DNA from: Triparma columacea
Lineage: Eukaryota; Sar; Bolidophyceae; Parmales; Triparmaceae
NCBI GenBank assembly: GCA_030267965.1
Contig: BRYA01000708.1
Span: forward strand, 1 to 19,014
Direction of reading: 5' to 3'
DNA length: 19,014 nucleotides
Within the stretch, counting starts at the first letter, position 1. Each line of letters starts with the position of its first letter. Below the pieces are notes generated by a model. It searched no databases. It had not been told where the DNA came from and was given only the letters and a program-made list of their open reading frames with translations. Below are positions 1 to 8,603 of this stretch, piece after piece. Both the position numbers and the translations under genes were made by a program.

Positions 1-69
1 AACCCTAACCCTAACCCTAACCCTAACCCTAACCCTAACCCTAACCCTAACCCTAACCCTAACCCTAAC
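1..69. repeat. Telomere (TTAGGG-type)
   Basis: Eleven perfect head-to-tail AACCCT units plus a partial twelfth fill the first 69 bases; the array then stops abruptly at unique sequence. C-rich strand 5' to 3' inward is the expected orientation for a left chromosome end. TTAGGG repeats are used by vertebrates, many fungi and many protists including stramenopiles, so the repeat alone does not identify the organism. The true array is probably longer and was cut by the assembly. Confidence 0.98.
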
Positions 70-156
70 AGGAGCGAGGCAGGTGAAGGCAGGGGAGTAG
101 TGTCAGGAAGGTGGTGTCGGGCACAATGTGCGTTGTGGGAAGGGGTTTCAATTGCA

Positions 157-2947
157 CTAGGTTCTGTGGATCCAGCGTGTCTCCCAGCTCACCTTTGAGG
201 TTTTGGAATGGTGAATCGGCCCGTTAATCTTATGGGTGTAAAGGCGTGGGAGGCAGATCTTCAACGCAGCAGAGATGAAGATGTCCATTTCGGCCATGAG
301 CTCCTGACAACGTTTGGAGAGCAACGACCCGTCTTTACCAAATGTATCTAAGTATACACCCTTTCCACTCCCCATTCCGCTCCCCTTATTCCCTCCCATG
401 CAGATCTTAGTAGCCTGGACGTCCTCCCTCATAGAGCATCCCGTGTACATCATGGAGAGGAACTCTAGGACCTGGATGAAACAATGAGGGGGTTAAAGTT
501 GAATCGTAGCGACACTCGTATATAACACACACAGGCAATACCACACTACACTGCTAAACACTCACCTCAGCAATTTCCTTCGAAATGAGCTCTCCGAAAA
601 TATCACTCGTCGATGCCATGAGGAGCTCATATGTATTCTCAGGTGACTTCGCATCCAAGAAGAGCGCTCCCCCGTTGAGTTCCACATCATGTAACATGAG
701 CCTAAAACGTTCCTCATCGACCATAACTCCAGTCTTGTGGGATGGTTCGCATGGGCGTGAGCGGTAGCCAGTCTTATTGCCCGGTAATCGAATACGTCTG
801 ACGCCGTCAGAAAACTCTCTCGAATCACTACTATCCTTGATGTCCTTGTAAGTGTCTTCGATGTCCTTCATGGTGAGCTTATCTTCTCGTCCCTCACCGG
901 TGCTGAATGTGTTCAATTGCCACTGCCCCTGAATAAACGATTTCTTGCACACGATGAGCTTAGAATAAACTGTGCCTAAAAGAGCTGGGTTAAAGTCTCC
1001 CCCAACCCCCACCAAACTCTTCATTATCTTCTTCCCCTCCTTGCTGTTGATGTCGTAAACCGTAACGAACGCATTATCAGTGGTGTCCGAAGATGTATTT
1101 TGAGCGGTGGAAGATATGTTCGCAGATATGTTCTGTAGTATGTGTGTGTATGCTGGGGTGTGCGACGAGCAAGCGTACGTGAAGGTTGGGTTGTGGGTTC
1201 GAATACCATCTCCCAAATCTTCATTCTCACCTCGTTCGAATTTCTCCTGACTGTCCCCCTCTCCCAGTAATTCGAAGCTAAAAACCCCCTCCCTGAAAGC
1301 CCCCTCCACCAGAGTGTTCAAAGCTACCAGCTGCGGGCCTTCCTCCGTAATATTCTTAAGGAGCTGTACGTAATCATTCTCGTTTACTGAGGCACTGTTG
1401 GGTGACACGCTGGGAGTGTCACTACGGTTCAACCGATCAATCATGGCAATGAGTTTCTCCAAGAAACGAATCCTCCCCTCTTGTCTTGTACCTGCAGTTT
1501 CCGTCAGAGTGACATCTTTAGCAGCATCGAAACCCGTACCATTTTGATGTACTGTTGCAGCCATCATTGTCTCCATGTTGCCCTCCAACACCTTCTTCCT
1601 ACTATACACCATCTCCACAACCGCCTGCACCTTTAAAACGTCCTTCCTCGCTACATTTATTGACGTTGCACCATCGGTTCCATCGTCAAATTGTACTTGG
1701 TTACCCATCCCTGTTACTTCGCCGAGATCATAACCCACAAAGGAATCCGAATCGGAATCCGAATCGGAATCCTGATCCTTAGTTTTATCACTCCTCAAAA
1801 CCCTATCAGGGCGTATGACCGAGGAGCCAGAGTCCATCCTCCTCCTTTTTCTTCTTTCACCCTGTCCCGGTCCATCTGATGAAGGTGTCATCTCCCCCTC
1901 CGCCAACCCCTCCTCCACCATCTCCCCCTCCTTATTCGAGTCAGGCGACTTGGATGACTCTACCGTTGAGGGTATCATTGAGTCTAAAGGTAAATCAAAG
2001 GCAGACTGTATCACTAACTCAACTGACCTTTCTGTTAAAGCGTCCGCTTCGGTCATTTCATTCTTTAAAACCTTTGGAAAGAGTTAATTCGAGAAACGAA
2101 AGTTAGTTTGAGAAACAACGAGACACGAGAAAAGAGACACACCTTTATCGATCACTCTCCTTACCTCTTCAATGACCTGAAATGCCACTGTAATGAGCTG
2201 GTCGTTGGTTCCCTGCTGGCCATCGCCTGCGCCATCGCCTAGTCCTACGGCATCGCCTACTGCCAGTCCTACGGCATCGCCTACTGCCAGTCCTACGCCA
2301 TCACCTACTGCATCACCTACAGCATCTCCTACTGCGTCGCCTACTGCATCGACTACGCCATCACCTCCCGCTGCTGGTTGAATTCTTAAGAAGGCCCTTA
2401 AGTGAGTGAATACTTGATGACGTCCCATATTTAATATGCGTAACACCACCCCCCTGTGTAGTAAGCTGTGGTCTCCATAACAGAGAACGTTGAAGGTTCT
2501 TCGTAGGAGTGGTAGGTCCCTCATGTAGACGTCTATTAGTGTGCTGACGGTTGTGGCATATGTTACTAGAGTCGTCTCTGATGGTGTTGTTAATTCGGAC
2601 CGTCCAATGCGAGGTGAGAAGAGCCCCTCTACGTAATCCTGCAGTTTAATCCACATTTCTATCCGCTTCAATGGTATTAGAGTAGAGGAACAGATGCTGT
2701 TGAGGTAATCATGGAACATTTTCGCGTTCAAGCTACAAACTGTTGGGAAACTATACTCTGGACCGGGAACATCTGGGGGTTGGAACCCCTCCGCCACTAA
2801 GGCTTCGAAGTATGCAGCCTTCGTCAATCTGATGTTAAGACCTCTGCGATAAAATCTCTTTCTCTTATCCCTCAGTTCTGAATATTTATTGGCCGCCAGT
2901 AAACGGTACAGGAGGTTCTGCTGCTCGAGCGTATTAATCGTTTCCAT
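157..2947 (-). CDS. Three-exon subtelomeric gene, unknown function (867 aa model)
   Basis: Rebuilt from three phase-compatible exons: 2947-2165, 2071-566 and 471-157. Introns are 2164-2072 (93 bp; donor GAG|GTAAGG, acceptor CCAAAG, CTAAC inside) and 565-472 (94 bp; donor GAG|GTGAGT, acceptor CATCCAG); both are phase 0. I chose ATG 2947, but an acceptor (CATCCAG at 2990-2984) preceded by TACTAAC lies just upstream, so a 5' exon is likely; ATG 3246 followed by donor GTACGT at 3231 would fit in phase and add MTSNY. Visible features: a Val-Gly-Asp/Ala low-complexity run at about residues 192-243, a basic nuclear-signal-like cluster (RRKRRR, about 334-340), then an Asp-Ser run. The rest is mixed and looks globular; I recognise no family. 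The final exon contains a further good donor (AAAG|GTGAGC at 193/192) with no acceptor before the telomere, so the 3' end may be truncated. The splice model is more certain than any role. Confidence 0.75.
2217..2372. repeat. Coding minisatellite, 12/24-bp periodicity
   Basis: Imperfect tandem units related to GGCATCGCCTACTGCCAGTC and shorter 12-bp variants fill this stretch. It lies inside exon 1 of the minus-strand gene ending at 157 and encodes alternating Val-Gly-Asp-Ala / Val-Gly-Leu-Ala. The period is a multiple of three, so length changes keep the reading frame. Confidence 0.85.
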
Positions 2948-3498
2948 ATTAGTTCCTTCTTGGACGCACAGAGCCACCAATGTCTGGATGGGTTGGGGTG
3001 TCCGAGAACGAGGGGGTCAGTTAGTAGTCAGATTTTGTACACCACTCAACGAATCGCAAAGACGACTGTCAGGTCAACGTTGTCACAGTAGTCCTCCCCC
3101 GTGGCCTCGACATTTCGGGAGGATGAGGACGAGGAAGAATATAAAAAACACCACCCTTGCATTGGTTGGGGGAGCTTGGAGCAATATATGTTGGAAATGA
3201 TGGCCGTTTCCCAAAAAAAGGTGATACGTACATAGTTCGAAGTCATATTGGTCCTGTAGAGGGTTCGATTCTCAATGAATAATCAATCTCAAAAGTCTCT
3301 CAATAGCCATATGGACATTGAGAAAATCTAATTGTTCTTATAACTCTTTGTGTAACAATTAACATACGGATCTTGAACGGTCACATACCTTAGAATGTAG
3401 TAAACCTACTTACTGGCTATTGAAAATCACGTTTCGGCGTTGAAAAAAACATATCCACAAACCTTTCTGCTTAATTCCCTTCCCTCGCTTCACGTTAA

Positions 3499-3545
3499 CC
3501 GGTCCTCCCGTCCTTCCTCCCCCCCCCCTCCTTCTCCCTCCCTCT
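3499..3545. repeat. Dispersed pyrimidine-rich repeat, short copy C
   Basis: CCGGTCCTCCC followed by a C-rich run and CCTTCTCCCTCCCTCT. The same order of blocks occurs at about 16328-16378 and, more diverged, at 14946-14995. Low complexity makes the alignment less certain than for the other two copies, but the shared GGTCCTCCC start and CTTCTCCCTCCCTC end argue for common origin. Confidence 0.45.
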
Positions 3546-3740
3546 ATCCCATATTCATACTTTATGTTTGAAGCCACGGAGTCAATTTAAGTATACCAAA
3601 ATTCCTCCCCTCTCCCCCGTCCCCCCTCGCCCACCTAACAAGACTGCACCATGTCAGTGACGTCAGCAACCAGGTTAAGCAACGCCCCCCGCTGACCAAC
3701 ATTCAGATAAGCAATAAAACGCCAAATCCCAACAATTTTT

Positions 3741-3759
3741 AAGCAACGACCCGTTGCTT
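3741..3759. other. Short perfect hairpin just 3' of the gene at 3772-5338
   Basis: AAGCAACG, a 3-nt loop ACC, then CGTTGCTT: an 8-bp perfect stem. On the minus strand it starts 12 bases after the stop codon at 3772, so it would form in the 3' UTR. A second AAGCAACG without its partner occurs near 3676. It may act in 3'-end formation or be chance. Confidence 0.45.
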
Positions 3760-3771
3760 ATTACCCAAAGA

Positions 3772-5338
3772 TTACTGTACTCCCCCTTTCTGTCCCCCTC
3801 CCCCCCCCTCGTCCTCATCCTCTCCACCACGCACTGCCTCCTCGACTGCGAGCAGCGCGCCCGGCTGCGTCAGGAATTCAGTCCACTGGACCTGTTGGTC
3901 AATATTTGCGGTGGGATTCTCGCCGCCTGGAGGCATGTAGATACTTGGCACTACATATGGCAGCTCTTCCAGCGTGAGCCCACCTTCCGTTGCTGCAATT
4001 TCATCCATAATCCTCCTTGTCTCCCTACTGACCCCCTCCCCGTTGCCACTGCTTACCGTTGTCTCCTCCTCCTCAGAGTCGTCCTCGTAGCTCCTCCTCT
4101 TTCCCCCTCCCCCCGACTCAGAGTCGTCCTCGTAGCTCCTCTTCTTTCCCCCTCCCCCCGACTCTTCACTCCAATTCCTCGCTCTCTCGAGGCTGTCCCT
4201 TTTCTTCCTCTTCCTATTCTCCCCAATGCTACCCCCTATCGCGGTCGAATTGCCAATGTTCTCCTCGACGCCATTCTCTTCGCCATCTTTGTCATTCGAC
4301 ATGTCAATTAGCTGTGAGACGACGGAGCAGGGAGGCAACAACATTAGCTATAAGTACAGAGCCGGAGCAGCCGAGCGCGGCCTACATGCAATACAATATA
4401 CGAGAAGCGGGTCGAGGAAGTGTGTAGCGACGACCACGATTACACAGAACAATTACCCAAGCTCCTTGTCAGACAAAACGACAAACATCCTTTGGTCGTG
4501 GCTTTACTCCACCAGAATCTCACCTCGTTCGGGTCCGTTGCGAGATCCACCTTGAACCTGCACACGTCAATGCTTTTCCCATAAACCGTCACGCACCTCA
4601 GGCTAATGATGTCGTCCTTCTTAAGGAAAAGTCTCTTAGTGTGACTCAAACCCGTCCCTATCCCGAAAAAACCCTCCTCCTCAGTCATTTCGGAGGCGTG
4701 GATTACCTGGGCGCGCACACCGTTGATGCCGACGTCCCAGTACATCCCGTTTAGAAACTGGATGGAGGCTGCGACAGGTGGGTGTACTGGGTGGTTAGAA
4801 AGGAGGGATGGGATTGGTTTCAGCTAGGTCAAGACATCCATCACACTCAACACACTTAGCAAGCAACTCACCTATATAACCAGCATCGTTTGGTTTCGTA
4901 AAACGTCTTCCCTTCCCTATTGGAAAAACCCTACAGATACAAAAGCCCTGGGGATGGGGGGTTTGGGAATGGGTTGGGAGTGGAAAAGAGCTACGGCCAC
5001 GAAAATCAGGCAAAACGCAAGATGAAATCCAACCACCCCAACACACGTTAACTCACAGGCAAAGGTGGGGTACCCCAGTTAAAAGAGCATCTGTAGACGT
5101 TATTATCAGAATCTCTCCATGAATCAACGTGGAGTTCGATATAATCTCTTTTTGCATAACCGGCTCCATTGGAATAGAGCGAATTCGCGGAGGGCCCAGG
5201 GAAGGAACGCTTATCTGGGTTTATATATAATCTGTGGGTTTGGGGGATGAGGCAGATATGATTGACTACCTCCTTGGACCTTCTCTCAATGCTCGTGTTA
5301 TCAATGACCACAACTTCATCGATCGACTCTTCCGCCAT
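3772..5338 (-). CDS. Four-exon subtelomeric gene, unknown function (380 aa model)
   Basis: Exons 5338-5057, 4947-4872, 4768-4524 and 4311-3772 join in phases 0, 1 and 0. Introns: 109 bp (CCT|GTGAGT to CCCCAG), 103 bp (ATAG|GTGAGT to GTCGCAG, with CTAAC) and 212 bp (GAG|GTGAGA to CTCACAG). ATG 5338 is the first in-frame start; an acceptor-like TTTCGCAG sits just upstream, so a 5' leader exon is possible. The N-terminus (residues 1-20) carries an IDEVVVIDNTS stretch resembling a SUMO-interaction motif. Residues about 20-200 look globular with aromatic and Gly/Asn-rich segments (YWDVGINGVRAQ, then a Lys/Asp-rich region). The last exon is disordered: a basic cluster (ENRKRKKRDS), a 15-residue repeat GGGGK(K/R)RSYEDDSE twice, then a predicted helix and an acidic Gly-rich end. 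No family recognised. In-frame alternative acceptors at 4786 and 4347 would add 6 and 12 residues. Confidence 0.8.
4072..4161. repeat. 45-bp tandem repeat, two copies, in exon 4
   Basis: Two nearly identical 45-bp units (4072-4116, 4117-4161), differing at one or two bases, plus the start of a third. They encode the duplicated Gly-Gly-Gly-Gly-Lys-Arg-Ser-Tyr-Glu-Asp-Asp-Ser block of the overlapping minus-strand gene. The frame is kept because 45 is divisible by three. Confidence 0.9.
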
Positions 5339-5380
5339 CAGCCTGCGAAAGCGTGAGGGGGAGAAATTTGTTTTCACGAG

Positions 5381-5470
5381 GAAGATGTTGGGTGAGCCGA
5401 GACGAATACTATTTGCGCGTGTACGTCGAAGATGTTGGGTGAGCCGAGACGAATACTATTTGCGCGTGTA
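5381..5470. repeat. 47-bp direct tandem duplication
   Basis: The 43-bp block starting GAAGATGTTGGGTGAGCC is present at 5381-5423 and again, identical, at 5428-5470, separated by CGTC. It lies about 45 bp upstream of the start codon of the minus-strand gene at 5338, in its likely 5' leader or promoter. Identity of the copies suggests a recent duplication. Confidence 0.95.
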
Positions 5471-6130
5471 TTTCGCCGCTGCTGCCCGCAATATTCTTTT
5501 AATTTCTCAGGGGCCATCCCGAAGGAAGTTGGGCCATGCTGTTGTGTCCTCCTTCCTCCCTCCCTTCCCCCCCGTATCCTCCCTTCGTAACAATCCCTCC
5601 TCCGCCCTCGCCTTCCCTCACCTTGTTTCGTCCCTATCCACTCCACTTCTTCACACAAAGTCCCTGTTCCTAATGACCGTCAAAATGCACTTGCCCTGCT
5701 CTAAAGCTCTCACAGTCACACGGGCGATCCAAATGCGTTAAGGTGTGGGGTAATAAGTAAAGGATAGCAGAAGTGTCGTGTAGGTGCTAATATTGGAGTA
5801 GTGTAGCTTCTAGAAATTGGAGTCAACCTCTGAGAAAGTTTCATCTTTTCTCCCAAGACAAAATCTGAAATAATTCTCGAAAAGAACCAAGAAAAGCGAA
5901 AACTTAGAGGTGAAGACGTACGGGGGGTGCCCACTGTCTATTAATTGACGCGTTTAATGCAAAAGAAACACATATTTGGCCGTGGATAGAAATATCACAA
6001 GGGCGCCACCTCCGACCAGTATATGAGGTTCCACGGATTATTCATCTTCATGAGAACCCCGACGGGATTTTAGCTACACTCCCGGGCTTACAGTACCCTA
6101 CGTCCGGACTTAATGAGGTTCTTTGACGAA

Positions 6131-6300
6131 TATATCCCCCTTTATCCCTCACCACCTATATATCCCCCTTTATCCCTCACCACCTCCCCCACTTTCCCCT
6201 TCCCGTTGACACCCGTCCTCAGCCATCCTCCATCCCCCTTTATCCCTCACCACCTCCCCCACTTTCCCCTTCCCGTCCTCAGCCATCCTCCCCCTTTCAA
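6131..6300. repeat. C/T-rich tandem repeats upstream of the first LRR gene
   Basis: Units built on CCCCCTTTATCCCTCACCACC recur three times, the last two extended by CCCCCACTTTCCCCTTCCCG and CCTCAGCCATCCTCC. The array runs to within about 20 bases of the LRR start codon at 6321 and forms its probable 5' leader. Confidence 0.85.
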
Positions 6301-6320
6301 CCACTTCCATCCTCCCCGAG

Positions 6321-7499
6321 ATGCCCAGCTCAGCAGTGTACTCTGGCGTAAAGAACTTCAGTGAAGATCATGAACTCACGCAAGTGACTTTTGCAGAGGG
6401 AGTGACTACTATAGCCAATGGCGCCTTCCAAGGATGCTCCTCCCTTACGGCCTTCACCATCCCGGACTCAGTGACGACAATTGGCAAACGCGCCTTCTGG
6501 GAATGCACCTCCCTCACAGCCATCACAATCCCGGACTCAGTGACGACAATTGGCGAGGGCGCCTTCATAAGATGCTCCGCCCTCATGGCCATCACCATCC
6601 CAGACGGAGTGACAATGATTAGCGAAAACGCCTTCATAGAATGCTCTTCCCTCACGGCCATCACCATCCCTGACTCAGTGACAACGATTGGCAAACGCGC
6701 CTTCTACGAATGCTCCTCCCTCACAGCCATCACCATCCCAGATGGAGTGACGACGATTGGCGATTGCGCCTTCTGGGAATGCACCTCCCTCACAGCCATC
6801 ACCATCCCAGATGGAGTGACGACAATTGGCAATTGCGCCTTCTGGGGATGCTACTCCCTCACGGCCATCACTATCCCGGACTCAGTGACGACAATTGGCG
6901 GGGAAGCCTTCATAGAATGCTCCTCCCTCACGGCCATCACCATCCCGGAAAGAGTGAAGACGATTAGTGAACGCGCCTTCTACGAATGCTCCTCCCTTGC
7001 AGCAATCACAATCCCGGACGGAGTGACGACAATTGGTGATTACGCCTTCCACGGATGCTCCTCCCTCACAGCCATCACCATCCCTGACTCAGTGACAACG
7101 ATTGGCAAACGCGCCTTCATGGGATGCTCCTCCCTCACAGCCATCACAATCCCGGACTCAGTGACTACGATTCACTTTGGCGCCTTCATCGAATGCACAG
7201 CCCTCATAAGACTCAGTTTATCTCCTGCAGTCACCATCGGTAAAAGCTGCTTCTCAAATTGCACCGCCCTAATCACTGCCGCTGCCGATCAAAGTATGTC
7301 GACCGTCGAGGACCTCCTCCATTCTAGGTGGCAAGGCATACTTGAACGCGTCACCGTTCTGGTCTGCCTCAAGACACTCTTTACTACCCAAAAAAAGAGG
7401 AAGCGCCTTGAAGGAGGTGAAGCGCAAACACTTGGGGTAACTGCGGTACGCAAGAGGCTCCCGAAGGTTATGTGGAGAGTAATTCTGGAGTTTCTGTAA
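6321..7499 (+). CDS. BspA/TpLRR-type leucine-rich repeat protein, 13 repeats (392 aa)
   Basis: A single uninterrupted exon from ATG 6321. Residues 1-18 are a short head (MPSSAVYSGVKNFSED), then 13 repeats run to about residue 320. The unit is 23 residues on the pattern ITIPDGVTTIGxxAFxxCSSLTA, the LRR_5 family known from bacterial BspA surface proteins and expanded in several protists. The last repeat is a divergent cap (SPAVTIGKSCFSNCTAL). Residues about 325-392 form a non-repeat C-terminal domain with a KKRKR cluster, ending KVMWRVILEFL. There is no signal peptide or transmembrane segment, so I infer an intracellular protein that binds partners through a curved LRR solenoid; the ligand is unknown. 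The paralogue at 8604 shares head, repeats, C-terminal domain and 3' flank. Start choice is supported by the homologous ATGCCC in the relic at 13901. Confidence 0.94.
   Translation: MPSSAVYSGVKNFSEDHELTQVTFAEGVTTIANGAFQGCSSLTAFTIPDSVTTIGKRAFWECTSLTAITIPDSVTTIGEGAFIRCSALMAITIPDGVTMISENAFIECSSLTAITIPDSVTTIGKRAFYECSSLTAITIPDGVTTIGDCAFWECTSLTAITIPDGVTTIGNCAFWGCYSLTAITIPDSVTTIGGEAFIECSSLTAITIPERVKTISERAFYECSSLAAITIPDGVTTIGDYAFHGCSSLTAITIPDSVTTIGKRAFMGCSSLTAITIPDSVTTIHFGAFIECTALIRLSLSPAVTIGKSCFSNCTALITAAADQSMSTVEDLLHSRWQGILERVTVLVCLKTLFTTQKKRKRLEGGEAQTLGVTAVRKRLPKVMWRVILEFL
6375..7278 (+). repeat. 69-bp coding tandem array (LRR units)
   Basis: The DNA beneath the repeats is itself periodic at exactly 69 bp, with long near-identical stretches (CTCCTCCCTCACGGCCATCA...ATCCCGGACTCAGTGACGAC) alternating with variable bases around GCCTTC. 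High nucleotide identity beyond what the protein needs points to recent unit duplication or conversion. Confidence 0.95.
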
Positions 7500-7546
7500 C
7501 TCTTTGTTTTTGAATCAATCGTCGTTCTTTCACTTCTTCCTCACTT
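7497..7546 (+). other. 3' flank conserved between the two LRR genes (copy 1)
   Basis: From the stop codon, TAACTCTTTGTTTTTGAATC and about 30 further bases match the sequence after the second LRR gene (11325-11376), with one 2-bp indel. The similarity ends near TTCCTCA. This marks the duplication boundary and may carry shared 3'-end signals. Confidence 0.9.
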
Positions 7547-8310
7547 CATTCCCCAATTCGCCAATTCCGGGTGGTTTCTTTTATGAATCTCATCGTAGTG
7601 GTACCACAAGTTTCAAAAATGACACCTCACCCCCCCCTTTCTTCCGACACTTTAGATCTTGGAATTCCTTTGAAACCCTTTGCCTCGAAAACGGCGAATT
7701 AGTCGGACTTCCTTCAGAGACATACAAAAGGTTGAACATGATCATTGCCAGTATCATTTCTTCACCTGGACCAGATTATCAGCCCCCTTCTATAATTGGG
7801 GTTAATCAAGTAAACGCACTTTTCAATATGAAGTTCACTTTTCATAGCATTTTTACGGCTATTAACATACCACGTGAATATTCCCCTTTCCCCTCCCTTA
7901 ACATCTCCGCCGCAATCATTTCCTCTCAATCCCACTTTTCCCCATGCTGGTAACTCCCCACACACCAACCCCATAACCCCATCCAAATTGCAAGTATTCC
8001 TGTCCCAAATCTCGTCGTACCCCACCCCCATACCACCACGGAGCCCACGAACTATCCTTCTGCCGTCACGACCATGTTCCTGCCAAATAGAACAACTCCC
8101 CCCTCCTCCCCCCCCTCCCCATGCCGCTTTAGTGGGATGGGAGACGTTTCACTGAGATTCATAGAGGATCGAGCCTCCCTATATACCGCGTAGCAGGCTC
8201 ATTGGCAGAAAACGTACTTTTAGACGCAGAGGAGACGAGTAATCATGGCCTCAAATCGAGGAAATATAGCGATGAGGATGGCAGAATGTATCTCCAGAAG
8301 ACGAATTAAT
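7504..8310 (+). pseudogene. Degenerate or spliced coding-like stretch, unknown
   Basis: One frame stays open from 7504 to a stop at 7951-7953 and then again to 8190, with protein-like composition around SETYKRLNMIIASIISS and DVSLRFIEDRASLY. A possible intron would remove the stop: donor TGCTG|GTAACT at 7949 and, after a pyrimidine tract, acceptor CTTTAG at 8132, with matching phase 2. From about 8170 a different frame reads LAENVLLDAEETSNHGL and ends at 8310, which suggests a frameshift. The only in-frame ATG upstream is at 7738. No family recognised. It could be a decayed gene, a small spliced gene, or chance. Confidence 0.3.
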
Positions 8311-8569
8311 TAATTTAAAAGACCGTAGAGGGTATAGATTACGTCTATATAGCACGTGAGTGGATTAAAAGCGCGCGACAAACCCTATAACAAAAGCAGT
8401 TTTTTAGCCATAACTTGTTTCACCCCCAGGTCTCCTAGGACCAAATCCGCCCAATGTTCTCTGTTACTCTTTGGCCACTTAATTAGGCCACTTGTTTCGT
8501 CTTGTTCCATTCTTTGTTCATACGTGCGTGTTTTAGGCACACTGAATTAGCACTTCAAAGAGAGGACGG

Positions 8570-8577
8570 TATAAAAG
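8570..8577 (+). promoter_or_regulatory. TATA-box-like element before the second LRR gene
   Basis: TATAAAAG lies 34 bases before the ATG at 8604. If used, transcription would start almost at the start codon, giving a very short leader. I see no supporting initiator element. Confidence 0.3.
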
Positions 8578-8603
8578 ATCTCCATCCTGATAGTTTGTGT
8601 ACT

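Larger units (their letters stand above)
2984..3771. other. Intergenic spacer between the first two minus-strand genes
   Basis: About 790 bases without a convincing gene. The right part of 2984-3250 is probably the first intron and a tiny first exon of the gene to the left. From 3250 to 3480 the sequence is AT-rich and featureless. From 3490 to 3640 it is strongly pyrimidine-rich and includes one copy of a dispersed repeat. A short perfect hairpin at 3741-3759 lies just past the stop codon of the next gene. Confidence 0.7.
5339..6320. other. Divergent intergenic region: upstream of both the minus-strand gene and the first LRR gene
   Basis: About 980 bases between divergently transcribed genes, so both promoters should lie here. 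It holds a 47-bp tandem duplication (5381-5470), a pyrimidine-rich stretch (5540-5660), an AT-richer unique stretch (5740-6110), and C/T-rich tandem repeats (6131-6300) ending at the LRR start codon. No TATA box stands out, and the short ORFs here look random. Confidence 0.7.

Noticed and set aside
3259..3276. GGTTCGATTCTC resembles a tRNA B box.
   Set aside because: No A box, acceptor stem or anticodon arm could be found at the right distance upstream, so no tRNA is called. The GGGTCGAACCC at about 15800 fails for the same reason.
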